Shown here piece by piece: positions 11,701 to 21,503 of a stretch of DNA of 64,000 nucleotides. The DNA is from Tridacna crocea. Taxonomy: Eukaryota > Mollusca > Bivalvia > Cardiida > Cardiidae. The stretch spans positions 41,742,672-41,806,671 of the forward strand of contig OX031063.1 in assembly GCA_943736015.1 (NCBI GenBank), read 5' to 3'. Position 1 is the stretch's first letter; every line of letters starts with the position of its first letter. The notes under the pieces were generated by a model, which had not been told where the DNA came from, ran no database searches, and was given only the letters and a program-made list of their open reading frames with translations. The position numbers and the translations under genes are program-made.

Positions 11701-14700
11701 TGTGATATGGCGGTCTAATGTGTTTTAAGAAAGAGTCGGCCCATGTCAGCTTGCGCAGTCCTGGGTCAAAACGTTTTGCTATTGGTCAAATCTCAACATC
11801 ACAAAATGGACCTTATGGATTTATAAATGTGTGATGTTTTACGAGATACGACGATTCACGCAGATACGCAGGTACTTGTACATTAAAACCCCTTTCACCA
11901 GAGCGTGGCTTAAATGTAGATCCAATGTAGATCTATTTGATTGCCTATTTTTCAGGTTGTGAGACAGGCCTTTACGGTGAAAATTGTGAGCTCCGATGCG
12001 GCTTCTGTGCAAATCAAGCGCCCTGTTTCGGAAAGTATGGGACATGTCAAAATCGTTGTGAGCCGGGATATAAATTTCCATTATGCAAAACAGGTCTGTT
12101 CAAAGTTTCTGTAAATAATTAATCTATTTCGATCATTATTATAATTATACTTATAATTAATTAAATCTTTACAAAAACCGAAAACCCTTTTTGATTTTCT
12201 TCGAAGCCATGGCATTTGAAGGCGACAAATGTGTCTGAAACGGTGGAAATGTTCTATGAACTGGTAGAAATTATTGCTGGAAAAGGAGAAAATACTGGTA
12301 CCAGCACTTTTTTCTTTTTTAACAACGTCTTTACCAGCCTTCCCATGGTCGTTTAAGCTAAATTTAATTTGGACAAATGTTGAAAAGTCACAAAACAGCA
12401 TACCTCAGAGTTAACAAATCAAAGCACTGAGCGCACTGTGTTATCTATGGCATTGTATACCTCAGTATTAAAGCCAGAAGCGAATAGATCATAAAGCTCC
12501 ATATGTCCTTGAATAGAAAAATATTGTTAAATGTGAAAGGGATCGTTATAGCTGTAAATAATCATGTAAAAAAGAATGGTTGATTGTATGCAACCGGTGA
12601 GAGTAATTATACACTCCGTTGGGAAATAGCACATCGCCATCGCATAATAATGGTTCTACTTCAAAAAGACATGACACTACCGCGACCTTGAGATGATAAG
12701 GGAACGTAACCGTCGCAGATGAAATTTTCTATGCTTGGCTTTATATACATATCTCTCCGAATAATTGGGTGCATTGGTTTTCATTTTATGTACAGTATTT
12801 TGAATAGTGAAACCTTACTTTATGACCCGAAGAACTGCGATTTTTATCAACGCCATTGTTTATTGTGTTTCAACAAAGCGGATAGTGTGGATCAAAGATC
12901 AGGCTGCGCGTTTGTGTAGCTGTTCCTGATCTACATTGGCCCCAAGTCAAACATAGTCGTGTAAGGTGTTTAAAGCGTTGAGTTTTTTTTTTTTTTCCTT
13001 TAAGCTTGTGACCCCTATACATGGGGAATCAACTGTAACATGACGTGCGGTAAATGTAGAAACGACGATCCATGTGATCAGGTGGCCGGGTACTGTCCAA
13101 GTGGTTGTGGATTTCGGATACAAGACACACTTCTCTGCGATAAAGGTAAATGTCTTATTTCTCTTGTGCTTAAATCCTTAGGCTACTAAGAACGACTCAA
13201 GAACCTTTTGTGGACAATGTGAATGTGACACAGAATGTGCAGTCTAATCTTAAGTTTACACTGTCCGGGAAGGAGATTTTTTTTTAAAAAAAAAAGTGCA
13301 TTTGAAATAGCAAAAGAAGTTTCGTTCACGTATGCAGCAGATTATCGGTTACTTGAATGTGACTACATATACATCCCTACCTAAATAATGCCAAGCGGGA
13401 AGCTCAGTAGTTAGCGTATCCGTTCTCGTTCTTTTAAGCTGATCTTGATTTTTTTCCGTCGCTTTTTGCGTTGAAATGGCTAAGACACCAGTGTCACATG
13501 TTAACTATTAGCATTTACACAAACAGGTTGCGAGACTGGGTTTTACGGGCCAAACTGTAACCAGTGCGGGAATTGTGAGGGACCATGTGACTCCAACACC
13601 GGAAGTTGTATGCAGTGTCTTCCTGGTTACCAGCTTCCGTTCTGTATGAAAGGTTTGTTTGTTTATTAGAACGGTGTTTAATTCCGATTCTGATAGTACT
13701 GAAACAATCTTTTAATCATACCGTGGCACAAACATATGAGCCATGCTCTTTGCAAAAGTGGCTTAATATATCTGCGAAAAGTATCGACCTAGGTCAGCCT
13801 GCTTAGTCTGGAAGATGCATTTTTAACCCATTACCACACAATCCCACTTTTGACGCCCCTGAGAAAGAAACCTTTTGAAAACAATGCGGGAAAAGGAGAA
13901 AATGCTGGTAACCAGCATTTCTCCTTTTCCCACTGTGTTTTCTACCCTTCCCGGAACAAATTTCTATTTTTGAATCACCTCTATTTTGTCGTCTACTAAT
14001 GCTTTCAATTTGGACCAGTCTAAAATTTTCTCGTCTGTTAAAGAGTTAAAACCCTCTTGCCAGAACGGTACCCAAATGTTTGGTGCCGAACGAGTTAACC
14101 TGGGTCAGTATTCAACAAACATTCTTAAGAACGTATTCTTACGATTTTTCTAAATTTGAAAGAGACACAACCTCTGATTGGCTAAACAATTCGGTTTTAC
14201 CAAACAGAAATTGTGTAACTTGGCATACAAAGTTTGAAAATGTTAGTCAAAGCCGGGACCAAAAAAACGATAACACACTAGTGTTGTATCAAAAATAAGT
14301 CATGGGTTTTATACACTGCCGCAGAGGGTTTATGTAGTAAATAAAATTCTGATTCTAGATTCTAAGACGACTCATCTGTCTGATTTTCTGCCTCAGCGAT
14401 TCAGATGGCAATTAAGAACTAGATCAACTCTTTGAACGCCTATTAAGTATGACCTCATTTCTTTTTCTTTTTACTTTTTTACAGAATGTCTGCCTGGGAA
14501 CTATGGGACTAACTGCATGTCTCCTTGCGGGCATTGTAAAGATGGTGTAGCATGTAACCACGTGACTGGTGAGTGCCAGAACGGTTGCCAGAAACCGTGG
14601 ACTGGAAATCTATGCGATATTGGTAAGACTTGGCATACATAGCTATCAGTGATAGAATTTGTGTATTATTCATTTAAGCTTTTACCACAAAATCCCGAGT

Positions 14701-17700
14701 TTTAATGACCCTTAAGGAGAGGAATTTTGTAAAAAATTGTGGGAAAAGGAGAAAATACTGGTAACCAACATTTTCTCCTTTTCCTACGATGTTCTCTGTC
14801 CTGTCAAGGACATTTTCAAGTTTTTAGTTGAACCACATTTAATTGGTCGTTTTTCAAATGCTTTCAATTTAGCAGAGTCTAAAATTTTGTCGTTTGGTAA
14901 GGACTTAAGCCAATACCTCTTGCAGACGACTTTTCGTGGTAGATTTTTGTTTAAACAATGTGGTAGAAGAAGAAATTGCTCGTAACAACCACTTCATGCT
15001 CCTATGATGTATTTCTATGTATCTATACTAAAACAAAAAATATCTTCGCGACGTAAATTTGCTGGCAAATATATACTTAGGGACCTCAAAATACATATTT
15101 GGCCAATCAGACACGTTTATTTATTTATTAGTTATTAGTATTAAAAAGTCGGTTAAAAGCCAGCATATCCAGCTACGCCGAAAATACAACCCTTTCATGT
15201 TGATAATTTGTATTTTCAGAGTCATCAACTGCAAAACTCCAGGGCCCGTATTCACCAACCATTCTTTAGAATATTCTTAGTCTTATTCTCCAAGGTTTTC
15301 TAGATTTGTAAGTAACACAACTTCTGATTGGCTAAACCATTCGGTTTAGCCAATCAGAAGTTGTGTTACTTACAAATGTAGAAAATTCTGGAGGATAAGA
15401 CAAAGAACGTTCTTAAGAATGGTTGGTGAATACGGGCCCTGGTTTACATTTTACGTAAACGTCTCTATTTGGCCTGCAACACGCGAAAAGGGTCATTCGG
15501 ACATTTGCGTAAAGTGTCGTTTCGGATCAGCCTGCGCAGTCCGCACAGGCTAATCCGAAAGGACACTTTCCGATTTTATGTGATTTTCTGTTTTACGCAG
15601 GTCTACTGTAGCACAAAATCTCATGTAGTCGTAAAGTGCCGTCTCGAATTAGCCTGCGCGTCTCGAATTAGCCTGCGCGGACTGCGCAGGCTAATTCGAG
15701 ACGACACTTTACGCAAATGTCCGAATGCACCTTTTCGCGTGTTGCACTCCATTTAATTTCTATTTCTGTTTTGCGCAGGTCTTCTGTATCACAAAATTTA
15801 ATGTAGTCGTAAAGTGCCGTCTCGGATTAGCCTCCGCGTACTGCGCAGGTTGATCCGAGACGACACTTTACGCAAATGTCCGAATGCACCTTTTAGCGTG
15901 TTGCAAGCCAAATGCCGATCTAACTCATAGGCCTACAAAGTTTAGGGACCCACATTCCTATTCCAGCAACAGACAGCCAATCGTCGTTATTCGGGCCACC
16001 ACGTCGAGACCAGGGTACAGTGGCGGTGGTAGGGCTTACACTTGGCGGTATTGGAGCGTTCGTGTGTATGGGTATCATGTTTTTCGGCCTAGTATTGTTC
16101 TGTCGAAGGAGGTATTACCATGATTTATTAATTAACTATTGGATATATAGAAGTTATACAAGGAAACCGGTCCACGCGATACCAGTCACATTTCTGATTT
16201 CGTATAGTACATAGGTCGTGACCCCGGCTTAATACGATTTGACCTCCGATCAATACAGTTGACCTCGTATCAGTATTGATGACCCGCGACCAATACAGAA
16301 ATTCTTCAACGTGATTGGTCAAAAGTTCAGTCGCGTGAGCTTCTGCGCTTACTTTTAGCCAATCACGTTCAAGGAGGCGGCAAAGTAAGCGTGACCCAAA
16401 AATTGATATTGGTTTCCAGCAGGGTAGAAAACATTGTGGGAAAAAGGAGAAAATGCCGGTTACCAGCATTATCTCCTTTTCTCACAATGTTTTCAGAAGG
16501 CTTCTTTTTCAGGGTCGTAAAAACCAGGGATTACTTGGTAAAGGGTTAATTAATAAAACTGTCATTAATCAAATGATTTCGTATTGGCCCAGTTACAGTT
16601 CCTCGATCAGACGTATTGGCCCTCGGCCTTCGGCCTCGGGCCAATACGGCTGATCTCGGACCTGTAACTGGGCCAATACGAAATCACTTGATTAATAACA
16701 TTGTTATATTTCATGTGTCTATTTTTAGAAATGTTACGGGTAAAGAAATGTCGTAATTTAAGCTGGAGGAATTATTTCCCAGTGAATATTTTCCTCCTGT
16801 CGAAAATCTGAAACTACCTTTTTTTCTACTTTGCTACTAGTTTTGATAGTGGCATTCGTTGACAAAATAATCAGAGGAAATATACAATTTATTTCATCAG
16901 CTTGTGGTTAATATGGAGAAATATTTGCCTCAAAAGCGAAAGCTCCGCGAAAATAACTCATGCCTCACGGCACTCGTTATTTTCGCATACCTTTCCCTTT
17001 TTCGGTAAATATTTCCCGATATTAACCACAAGCTGACGAAATAAACTCTATTTATTTTCATTTATCAAAGACTTGACCATAATTTCATATAGAAAGTTTT
17101 CGTATCCTCGCGTCATTTTATAGATATAGAAACTTTTCCAGTCTCATCTTGCTGAATTAAAAAATCAACGGAACCAAAACTTTCTGAAATTCACATAATG
17201 GTTTTCCTCTTGTAATGAGGAAAGTAAAGCTCCTACCATTGATTGGAGATTCAAGGAAAAAGAGCAAGATCAGCCCTTACGGTTTTAACCCTTTCCCAAA
17301 CGACAAATTTTAGACTCTTCCAAACTGAAAGAGTTTGCAGACAACAATTTTAAATTAGATGAAAATGGTAGAAAGTTCTTATAAAGGGTAGAAAGCACTG
17401 TGGGAAAAGGAGAAATTGCTCGTTACGAGCAATTTCTCCTTTTCCCGCAGTGTTTTCAAAAGACTTGTACTGCAGACATGTAAAAACCAGGGCCTGTTTG
17501 GGAGAGGGTTAATAGAGTACGTAAGGTTACAAGCTGTGTAAAACAGCATCATTTCCAAAAGTTTTTCGGTACAGTGTCAGTAAAAGAGTAAAATGGGCAT
17601 TTTCATTGAGGAAAAATGACCAAAATAATGAAAAATGAGATCTGTTTTGGCCAGAATTTCTCACAAAGTATCACCTAGAATGGATGTAAGACCGAATTAC

Positions 17701-18177
17701 ACAGTCTGTGCGGTTCTATTTTCTGTTAACTCTTTCATAACCGACGAAAATGAAAGGCGTGACCAAATTCAAAGTTGCTGCAGACGACAAATAAAATATG
17801 GCTCTATTGATGTTTTTTTCTCATAAATGATAGAAAACATTGTTGGAAAATGAGAAAACGCTAGTGACCAGCACTTTCTCCTTTACCCAAAATATCTTAA
17901 AAAGCCAGTCTCTTCGGACTCGGGATTGTGTGGTAGAGAGAAAAGTTGTGTGTTGCCCTCGGTGGTAGTGTGAGAGTGTGGGGGGGGGGGGGGGGGGAAA
18001 GAGAGAGGATGGTATCTTTCGCTCAGATGAATGTACTTCCCCTATTTTTTTTCTTTTCACAGAAAGGTAAGGAAACGTGAAGAAGACTCGAAGTATAAAA
18101 ATTACATGATCCGCCATCAACTTGGTGTGGAGAATCAAGCAAACGACTATTTCAACTACGACCAAACTACATTCTAG
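5565..18177 (+). CDS. Type I membrane receptor: EGF-like, 2x F5/8C (fucolectin-like), 6x EGF-like, TM (5' incomplete)
   Basis: Thirteen exons join in phase: 5565-5717, 6145-6339, 6874-7098, 8184-8393, 9770-9973, 10671-10814, 11358-11498, 11956-12093, 13005-13145, 13527-13652, 14485-14622, 15967-16111, 18063-18177; 690 residues visible. Order: a Cys-rich EGF-like module; two F5/8C domains, each split over two exons, with WWRVDLG and PWWTVDLG; six Cys-rich EGF-like modules, one per exon; a glycine-rich TM helix; a ~40-residue basic then tyrosine-containing tail ending YDQTTF. Ectodomain exons are almost all phase 1-1, the signature of exon shuffling. F5/8C domains of this type often bind fucosylated glycans; a recognition role is inference. 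Related molluscan proteins with this ectodomain can carry cytoplasmic phosphatase domains; none is present here. The signal-peptide exon was not found. Possible polyA signal AATAAA at 18782. Confidence 0.87.
6145..7098 (+). CDS. Receptor exons: first F5/8C domain (split by a GC-AG intron)
   Basis: Exons 6145-6339 and 6874-7098. The first half starts ENVAFNKPSVQSST and contains SWWRVDLG. The second half ends LELCEVQIYGG, the usual F5/8C close. Reading phase requires the donor at 6340-6345 (GCAAGT); the nearby GT at 6343 would give an immediate stop codon. Confidence 0.85.
7355..7584 (-). repeat. Family A element
   Basis: Full length, reverse orientation, TTAA at both ends (TTAACCCTTTCTCAAACA ... 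AAGAGTTAA). The hairpin at 7418-7476 is nearly perfect. Confidence 0.85.
7590..8150. other. Receptor intron with family B fragments
   Basis: Contains pieces of family B (GACCCAGGTCAGCCTGTGCTAATGG near 7605, ATAATGCATCAGAGAGA near 7967). Open frames between 7660 and 7991 have no recognisable protein character. Confidence 0.4.
8184..9973 (+). CDS. Receptor exons: second F5/8C domain
   Basis: Exons 8184-8393 and 9770-9973. It has DPWWTVDLGH, IVIYNRLDTG and ILTLCEVEVFGG. The internal intron sits at the same phase and position as in the first F5/8C domain but uses a normal donor (CAG/GTAAAC). The two domains are tandem duplicates that have diverged. Confidence 0.87.
8519..8742 (-). repeat. Family A element, decayed hairpin
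   Basis: Recognised by its ends (AACCCTTTACCAAACGATCC) and by GAAAACATTGTAGGAACATG; the second hairpin arm is degraded. Confidence 0.6.
8752..8855. repeat. Family E foldback repeat
   Basis: Hairpin AAGATCAGACTGCACAGAAC / CGTGCAGTCTGATCTT at 8787-8820 preceded by GCTGCTAACGGTGACC. Related copies at 13180, 20080, 48190, 51125 and 56700. Confidence 0.7.
8995..9225 (+). repeat. Family A element
   Basis: TTAACCCTTTACCAGACGAC to GTGGTAAAGGAATAA; hairpin 9105-9170 intact. Confidence 0.82.
9303..9695 (+). repeat. Family A element, expanded and degraded
   Basis: Left block TTAACCGGACGGCAAAATTT and a TTGCAGACGACAAATTAA stretch are clear. The centre is rearranged with extra AAAATTGCACAAAA repeats and the hairpin is no longer symmetrical. 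Confidence 0.45.
10110..10250 (+). repeat. SINE-like 3' tail
   Basis: CGCCGTGATATGACTGAAAT, TGTTGAAAGCGGCGTAAAAC and a (CAAA)n tail. Related remnants occur at 20480-20600 and 52040-52115. This tail type is common in molluscan tRNA-derived SINEs (from memory of such genomes). Confidence 0.55.
10671..14622 (+). CDS. Receptor exons: six EGF-like modules
   Basis: Exons 10671-10814, 11358-11498, 11956-12093, 13005-13145, 13527-13652, 14485-14622, all phase 1-1 and 126-144 nt. Typical starts are CEDKMWGERCSEMCG, CETGLYGENCELRCG, CETGFYGPNC and CLPGNYGTNCMSPCG. Cys spacing matches MEGF/scavenger-receptor-F style modules. The first (DCPDGMCGYDCRFTC) is the most divergent. Each exon could be skipped without a frameshift. 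Confidence 0.87.
11694..11911. repeat. Family B foldback MITE (decayed hairpin)
   Basis: Begins ATGCTCTGTGATATGGCGGT and ends AACCCCTTTCACCAGAGCGT; the middle keeps GTCAGCTTGCGCAGTCCTGG but lacks the second arm. Confidence 0.65.
12179..12414 (-). repeat. Family A element (diverged)
   Basis: GCTGGAAAAGGAGAAAATACTGGTACC... hairpin is damaged; right end GTTAA at 12410. Confidence 0.6.
13180..13280. repeat. Family E foldback repeat
   Basis: GGCTACTAAGAACGACTC, then GAATGTGCAGTCTAATCTTA; degenerate relative to 8752 and 56700. Confidence 0.5.
13823..14049 (-). repeat. Family A element
   Basis: Full length with TTAA ends; hairpin 13876-13938. Directly preceded by a truncated family B fragment (13735-13805). 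Confidence 0.82.
14100..14260. repeat. Family D palindrome, degraded
   Basis: Keeps ATTCTTAAGAACGTATTCTT and ACCTCTGATTGGCTAAACAATTCGG-like core; right arm mostly lost. Confidence 0.5.
14674..14908 (-). repeat. Family A element
   Basis: TTAAGCTTTTACCACAAAAT to GGTAAGGACTTAA; hairpin 14736-14796. Confidence 0.8.
15240..15441. repeat. Family D palindromic MITE (best copy)
   Basis: Near-perfect 200 bp palindrome bounded by GGGCCCGTATTCACCAACCA and its complement. The centre AACCATTCGGTT is a short symmetric loop. Predicted to extrude as one long hairpin. Confidence 0.92.
15470..15906. repeat. Family C double-hairpin MITE with partial tandem duplication
   Basis: Ends carry GGCCTGCAACACGCGAAAAG and its inverted form near 15745. 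Two internal hairpins have GC-rich CCTGCGCAGTCCGC / GCAGGCT cores. A 19-bp segment (TCTCGAATTAGCCTGCGCG) is doubled at 15643-15680. A second, shortened unit repeats the right half at 15765-15906. Other copies at 30238, 51343 and 62138. Confidence 0.85.
15967..18177 (+). CDS. Receptor exons: transmembrane helix and cytoplasmic tail
   Basis: Exon 15967-16111 encodes a ~15-residue linker, then a helix starting GTVAVVGLTLGGIGAFVCMG and ending FCRRR. The second exon, 18063-18177, gives RKVRKREEDSKYKNYMIRHQ and then NDYFNYDQTTF-stop. Several tyrosines are present but no catalytic domain. The intervening intron holds families A and inverted repeats. Confidence 0.83.
16397..16549 (+). repeat. Family A element, left end missing
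   Basis: Starts within the block AAAATTGATATTGGTTTCC; hairpin 16426-16490 and right end GGTAAAGGGTTAA intact. Confidence 0.75.
16550..16705. repeat. Palindrome with GC-rich loop
   Basis: Arms TCGTATTGGCCCAGTTACAG and the complement CTGTAACTGGGCCAATACGA meet around CCTCGGCCTTCGGCCTCGG at 16620-16638. A foldback element of a separate family. Confidence 0.85.
16885..17045. repeat. Inverted repeat, ~160 bp
   Basis: Arms TTTATTTCATCAGCTTGTGG / CCACAAGCTGACGAAATAAA flank a loop with GCGAAAATAACTCATGCC and its partial complement. Likely another foldback element. Confidence 0.8.
17285..17512 (+). repeat. Family A element, variant loop
   Basis: Hairpin 17397-17458 ends in AATTGCTCGTTACGAGCAATT, not the usual CTGGTTACCAG loop. 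The same variant loop is seen at 48357-48585. Confidence 0.82.
17725..17940 (+). repeat. Family A element (diverged)
   Basis: TTAACTCTTTCATAACCGAC left end; hairpin with mismatches at 17829-17890; right TTAA lost. Confidence 0.6.
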
Positions 18178-18376
18178 CCTTGGGAAAAAACGAAGTTCGT
18201 CTAACACGTTATGCTATTGTTTTAAACTGTTTTAAAGTTTAAAAGTTCATGACCAAGAGTGTTAAGTTTATGAAAAAGTCTTGGAAATTAGCATGACAGC
18301 TGACTACAGAAAAGGATGCGTTAAATATTTACTCACTTTTTAACATGGTTGAGCTTGATGTAAAATCTGAAACCCC

Positions 18377-18428
<52 letters not shown>

Positions 18429-18790
18429 GTTGGTTGGTTGGTTGGTTTGTCGATCGATCGATTGATAGACCGACGGATCGATGGACCAATCGGTCTTTTG
18501 ATTGATTGGCTATATTTTTTTATCCATTTTCCACAAATATACATTTATTTTATTACTTTTCCTATGTTTCTACTTTTAATCAGTTAATGTCAAAAGTTTA
18601 TACTTGATTTTCTCAAACTTCACAGACAAAACGACAGAAAATAACTTAGATCAACTACAAAGGGTCTTTTGTGGCCGTTGTTTGATCTTTCACATTTTGG
18701 ATTATTTTCCCCTTGTTATAAATTGCACATGTTGTTTGTATCTATATATTATCAAATAGAAATTTGTGTAATTTTATGCTGAATAAACTG
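18178..18790 (+). other. Receptor 3' UTR with tetranucleotide microsatellite
   Basis: Follows the receptor stop. 18376-18445 is (ATTG)n grading into (GGTT)n, then degenerate CGAT repeats to 18480. AATAAA at 18782 is a candidate polyadenylation signal about 600 nt after the stop. Confidence 0.5.
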
Positions 18791-18991
18791 AAAATGACAA
18801 AAAGTTCTGCGCACTTAAAATACCCGTTTTCGGTATGTTGCTTTCTGAAAGGTTATAAATAGGGTCGAACAGCTGGTTATTATAGATTGACAAGCAATAA
18901 GATTCAAGCTGTTGCTAGGAGATAGATACAAACCATGTATTTCTGTGTTTTGCTACATTTATGTTTATAGTCTCGCCTCCATATCATCCCA

Positions 18992-19214
18992 TTAACAAAC
19001 GCGATGAGATTTTAAACTTGTTCAGATTGAAAGCTTGTGCAGATAACAAAGTAAACGTGACTAAAAACAAAAATGAAATTTTTGGAAAATTAGAAAAAAC
19101 ACTGTGGGAAAAGGAGAAAATGCTGGTTACCAGCATTTTCTCCTTTCCCACAATGTTTTCATAAGCTGTCTCTCTCAGGGTGGTCAGAACTAGTGATTGA
19201 GTGGTGAAGGGTAA
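18992..19214 (+). repeat. Family A element
   Basis: Left TTAACAAACGCGATGAG is diverged; hairpin 19101-19160 perfect at its core. Confidence 0.75.
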
Positions 19215-19264
19215 ATCTGTCTTTACCCTTAGCAAGAAAATCATTTTATTTCTAAAAGATGTGT

Positions 19265-19493
19265 TTAACTCTTTACCAAACGACAAAATTTTAGACTGGT
19301 TCAAATTGAAAGCATTTGCAGACGACAAAATAAAGGTGACTGAAAAATTGAAATTTGTTCTGGGAAGGGTAGAAAACACTGTGGGAAAAGGAGAAAATGC
19401 TGGTTACCAGCATTTTCTCCTTTTCCTACAGTGTTTTCAAAAGGCTTCTTTCTCAGGGGCGTCAAAAGTAGGGATTGTGTGGTAATGGGTTAA
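19265..19493 (+). repeat. Family A element (reference-quality copy)
   Basis: TTAACTCTTTACCAAACGAC at the left and TGTGGTAATGGGTTAA at the right. Middle blocks in order: TTTTAGACTGGTTCAAATTG, AGCATTTGCAGACGACAAAA, then a ~60 bp hairpin centred on AATGCTGGTTACCAGCATT (about 19395-19413), then GGCTTCTTTCTCAGGGGCGT. 229 bp including both TTAAs. No coding capacity. Confidence 0.95.
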
Positions 19494-19812
19494 TTAAAAG
19501 GGCATAGCCCGGTGGCAAAGTTGATGAAGTACACTGTTTGAATCTTATCGGGTTACAGAATGGACTCCCCAGCTCGACAAAAGTATTTTTTCGGTATTTT
19601 ATAGACGACGTTTATATGGGAAAGCAGTCAATGGCTTGAAAAAAAAACACCAATTGTGCAAAGTAATATGGTGAAGGATATTGTGGATTAATGCCCCTAG
19701 TCCCCGTTATAAAACAGATATTGTCGAAATCGGGTTTACTCCTCTCCCTTTCAACAATATTAAGCTAATTAAGTGAAATGAAACTTTTAAGTAGATAGTT
19801 AAAAACACACAT

Positions 19813-20041
19813 TTAACTCTTTACCAAACGACAATATTTTCGGCTTGCCCAAATCGAAAGCATTTGCAGACGACAAAATAAAAGTGACTGAAAATTTGAA
19901 GTTTGTTTTGTGAAGGGTAGTAAACATTGTGGGAAAAGGAGAAAATGCTGTTTATCAGCATTTTCTCCTTTTCCCACAATGTTTTCTAAAGGCTTCTTTC
20001 TCAGGGGCGTCAAAAGGAGGGATTGAGTGGTAATGGGTTAA
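19813..20041 (+). repeat. Family A element
   Basis: 229 bp, TTAA both ends; hairpin loop TGCTGTTTATCAGCA. Confidence 0.93.
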
Positions 20042-20185
20042 ATGGCCAAAAGATAGTTAGTGGGATAGAAAATATGTCCTCAAGGGATAGTTTAGATCTA
20101 CGATCAGACTGCGGATTCTGTGCAGTCTTATCTTGGTCTGCACCATCCGTAAAAGGTCTTTGAGTTGCGCATAAAAACCTAAAGC

Positions 20186-20405
20186 TTAACCCATTACCAC
20201 ACTATCTCTACTTTTGACGACCCTGAGAAAGAAGCCTTTAGAAAACATTGTGGAAAAAGGAGAAAATGTTGGTAACCAGCATTTTCTCCTTTTCCCACAA
20301 TGTTTTCTACCTTTCACAAAACTTTTCAGTCACTTTTATTTTGTCGTCTGCAAAATGCTTTCGATTTAGACAAACCTTATATTTTGTCGTTTGGTAATGG
20401 GTTAA
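20186..20405 (-). repeat. Family A element
   Basis: TTAACCCATTACCACACTAT to GGTAATGGGTTAA; full hairpin. Confidence 0.9.
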
Positions 20406-20479
20406 GTCAGATTTTCGCCGATGACTCACTAATTTTTTTTTTCGGGGGAGGAGGGGGATAGATCCACAAATGGGAGTAT

Positions 20480-20600
20480 CCCTTGGCAAGGCATTGCAAA
20501 GTCCAAGCCGACAGTATGTTCTCGAATGCATACACGAACTGTCGACGTGGTTTGACTGACACACATAAAGCGGCAAACGGCCTTCAAACACACAAGCCAC
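20480..20600 (+). repeat. SINE-like remnant
   Basis: CCTTGGCAAGGCATTGC followed by GAACTGTCGACGTGGTTTGA and AAAGCGGCAAACGGCC; matches the layout of the tail at 10110-10250. Confidence 0.5.
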
Positions 20601-20756
20601 TGCTATCTACCACATATTTCATATAAAATATATTATCACGTTGTACGATAAACACGTGACCTACATAATACTCTTTATCGTGTGTTAAGTTGAATGACCG
20701 TGCATAGAGCCAATTTTTCTCTGTACGGTCATACACTGTGAGCTTTTGCAACAAGA
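20600..20756 (+). promoter_or_regulatory. Probable promoter/5' UTR of the AnmK gene
   Basis: Only 150 bp lie between the SINE remnant and the ATG. It contains CACGTG (E-box) at about 20654 and an inverted pair ATGACCGT / ACGGTCAT at about 20693-20733. No TATA box placed with confidence. Confidence 0.3.
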
Positions 20757-21503
20757 ATGACGTCCTTTTTGGGCATTGGGTGTATGTCGGGCTCTTCCGT
20801 CGACGGACTGGATATTTGCTGCGTGGAATTTACGGGCGACATTCAGTCGGATTTGTGGGGATTTAGGATAAACGTAGCAGAAACGGTTGACTACCCAGAA
20901 ACATGGAAAGAAACGCTTACAAATGCACCTACCTTATCGGGGATTGACCTAATTAAATTACATGTGGATTATGGACATTTTATTGGTAAAACAGTGTCGG
21001 AATTTATATCAAAACACGAACTCGAGGACAAAGTACAGTTTATTTCTTCACATGGACATTCAGTTTTTCACCAACCGGAAAATGGGTTCACATTTCAACT
21101 GGGAGAAGGGGAAGTGACGTCCACGTATTTCCGGGTTCCGTTTATTTGTAACTTCCGGTCAAAAGATGTATGCATCGGAGGTGAAGGTGCACCTTTGGTG
21201 CCGTGTGGAGAACGTTTTCTGTTCAGAAACAATGACATATGTGTAAATCTTGGAGGTATTTCAAACATCGGAGTCAACGGAACTTCCGGTTATGATATCA
21301 GTCCATGTAACATCGTCCTGAATCGGCTTGCGTGTAGGCTAGATAAAAGCCTGCTCTTTGACAAAGATGGAGACATAGCGAGGCGAGGTGAAATTATTCC
21401 ACGTATGTTGGAAGAACTAGAAACTTTAGCATTTTATCAAAAGTCGCCACCAAAGTCGCTATGGAAAGAGTACATTGACAATCACATATTTCCGGTCTTC
21501 GAG
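20757..21503 (+). CDS. anmK-like: AnmK exon 1 (residues 1-249)
   Basis: Starts at the first ATG; no upstream in-frame ATG improves homology because GIGCMSGSS begins at residue 6. Read-through past 21503 runs 18 codons of unrelated sequence to a stop, so the donor GTTTGT is supported. Confidence 0.95.

Noticed and set aside
18984-19379. Recurrent peptides such as KMLVTSIFSFSHNVF seen in many open frames
   Set aside because: They are translations of the family A hairpin, not a conserved protein family.
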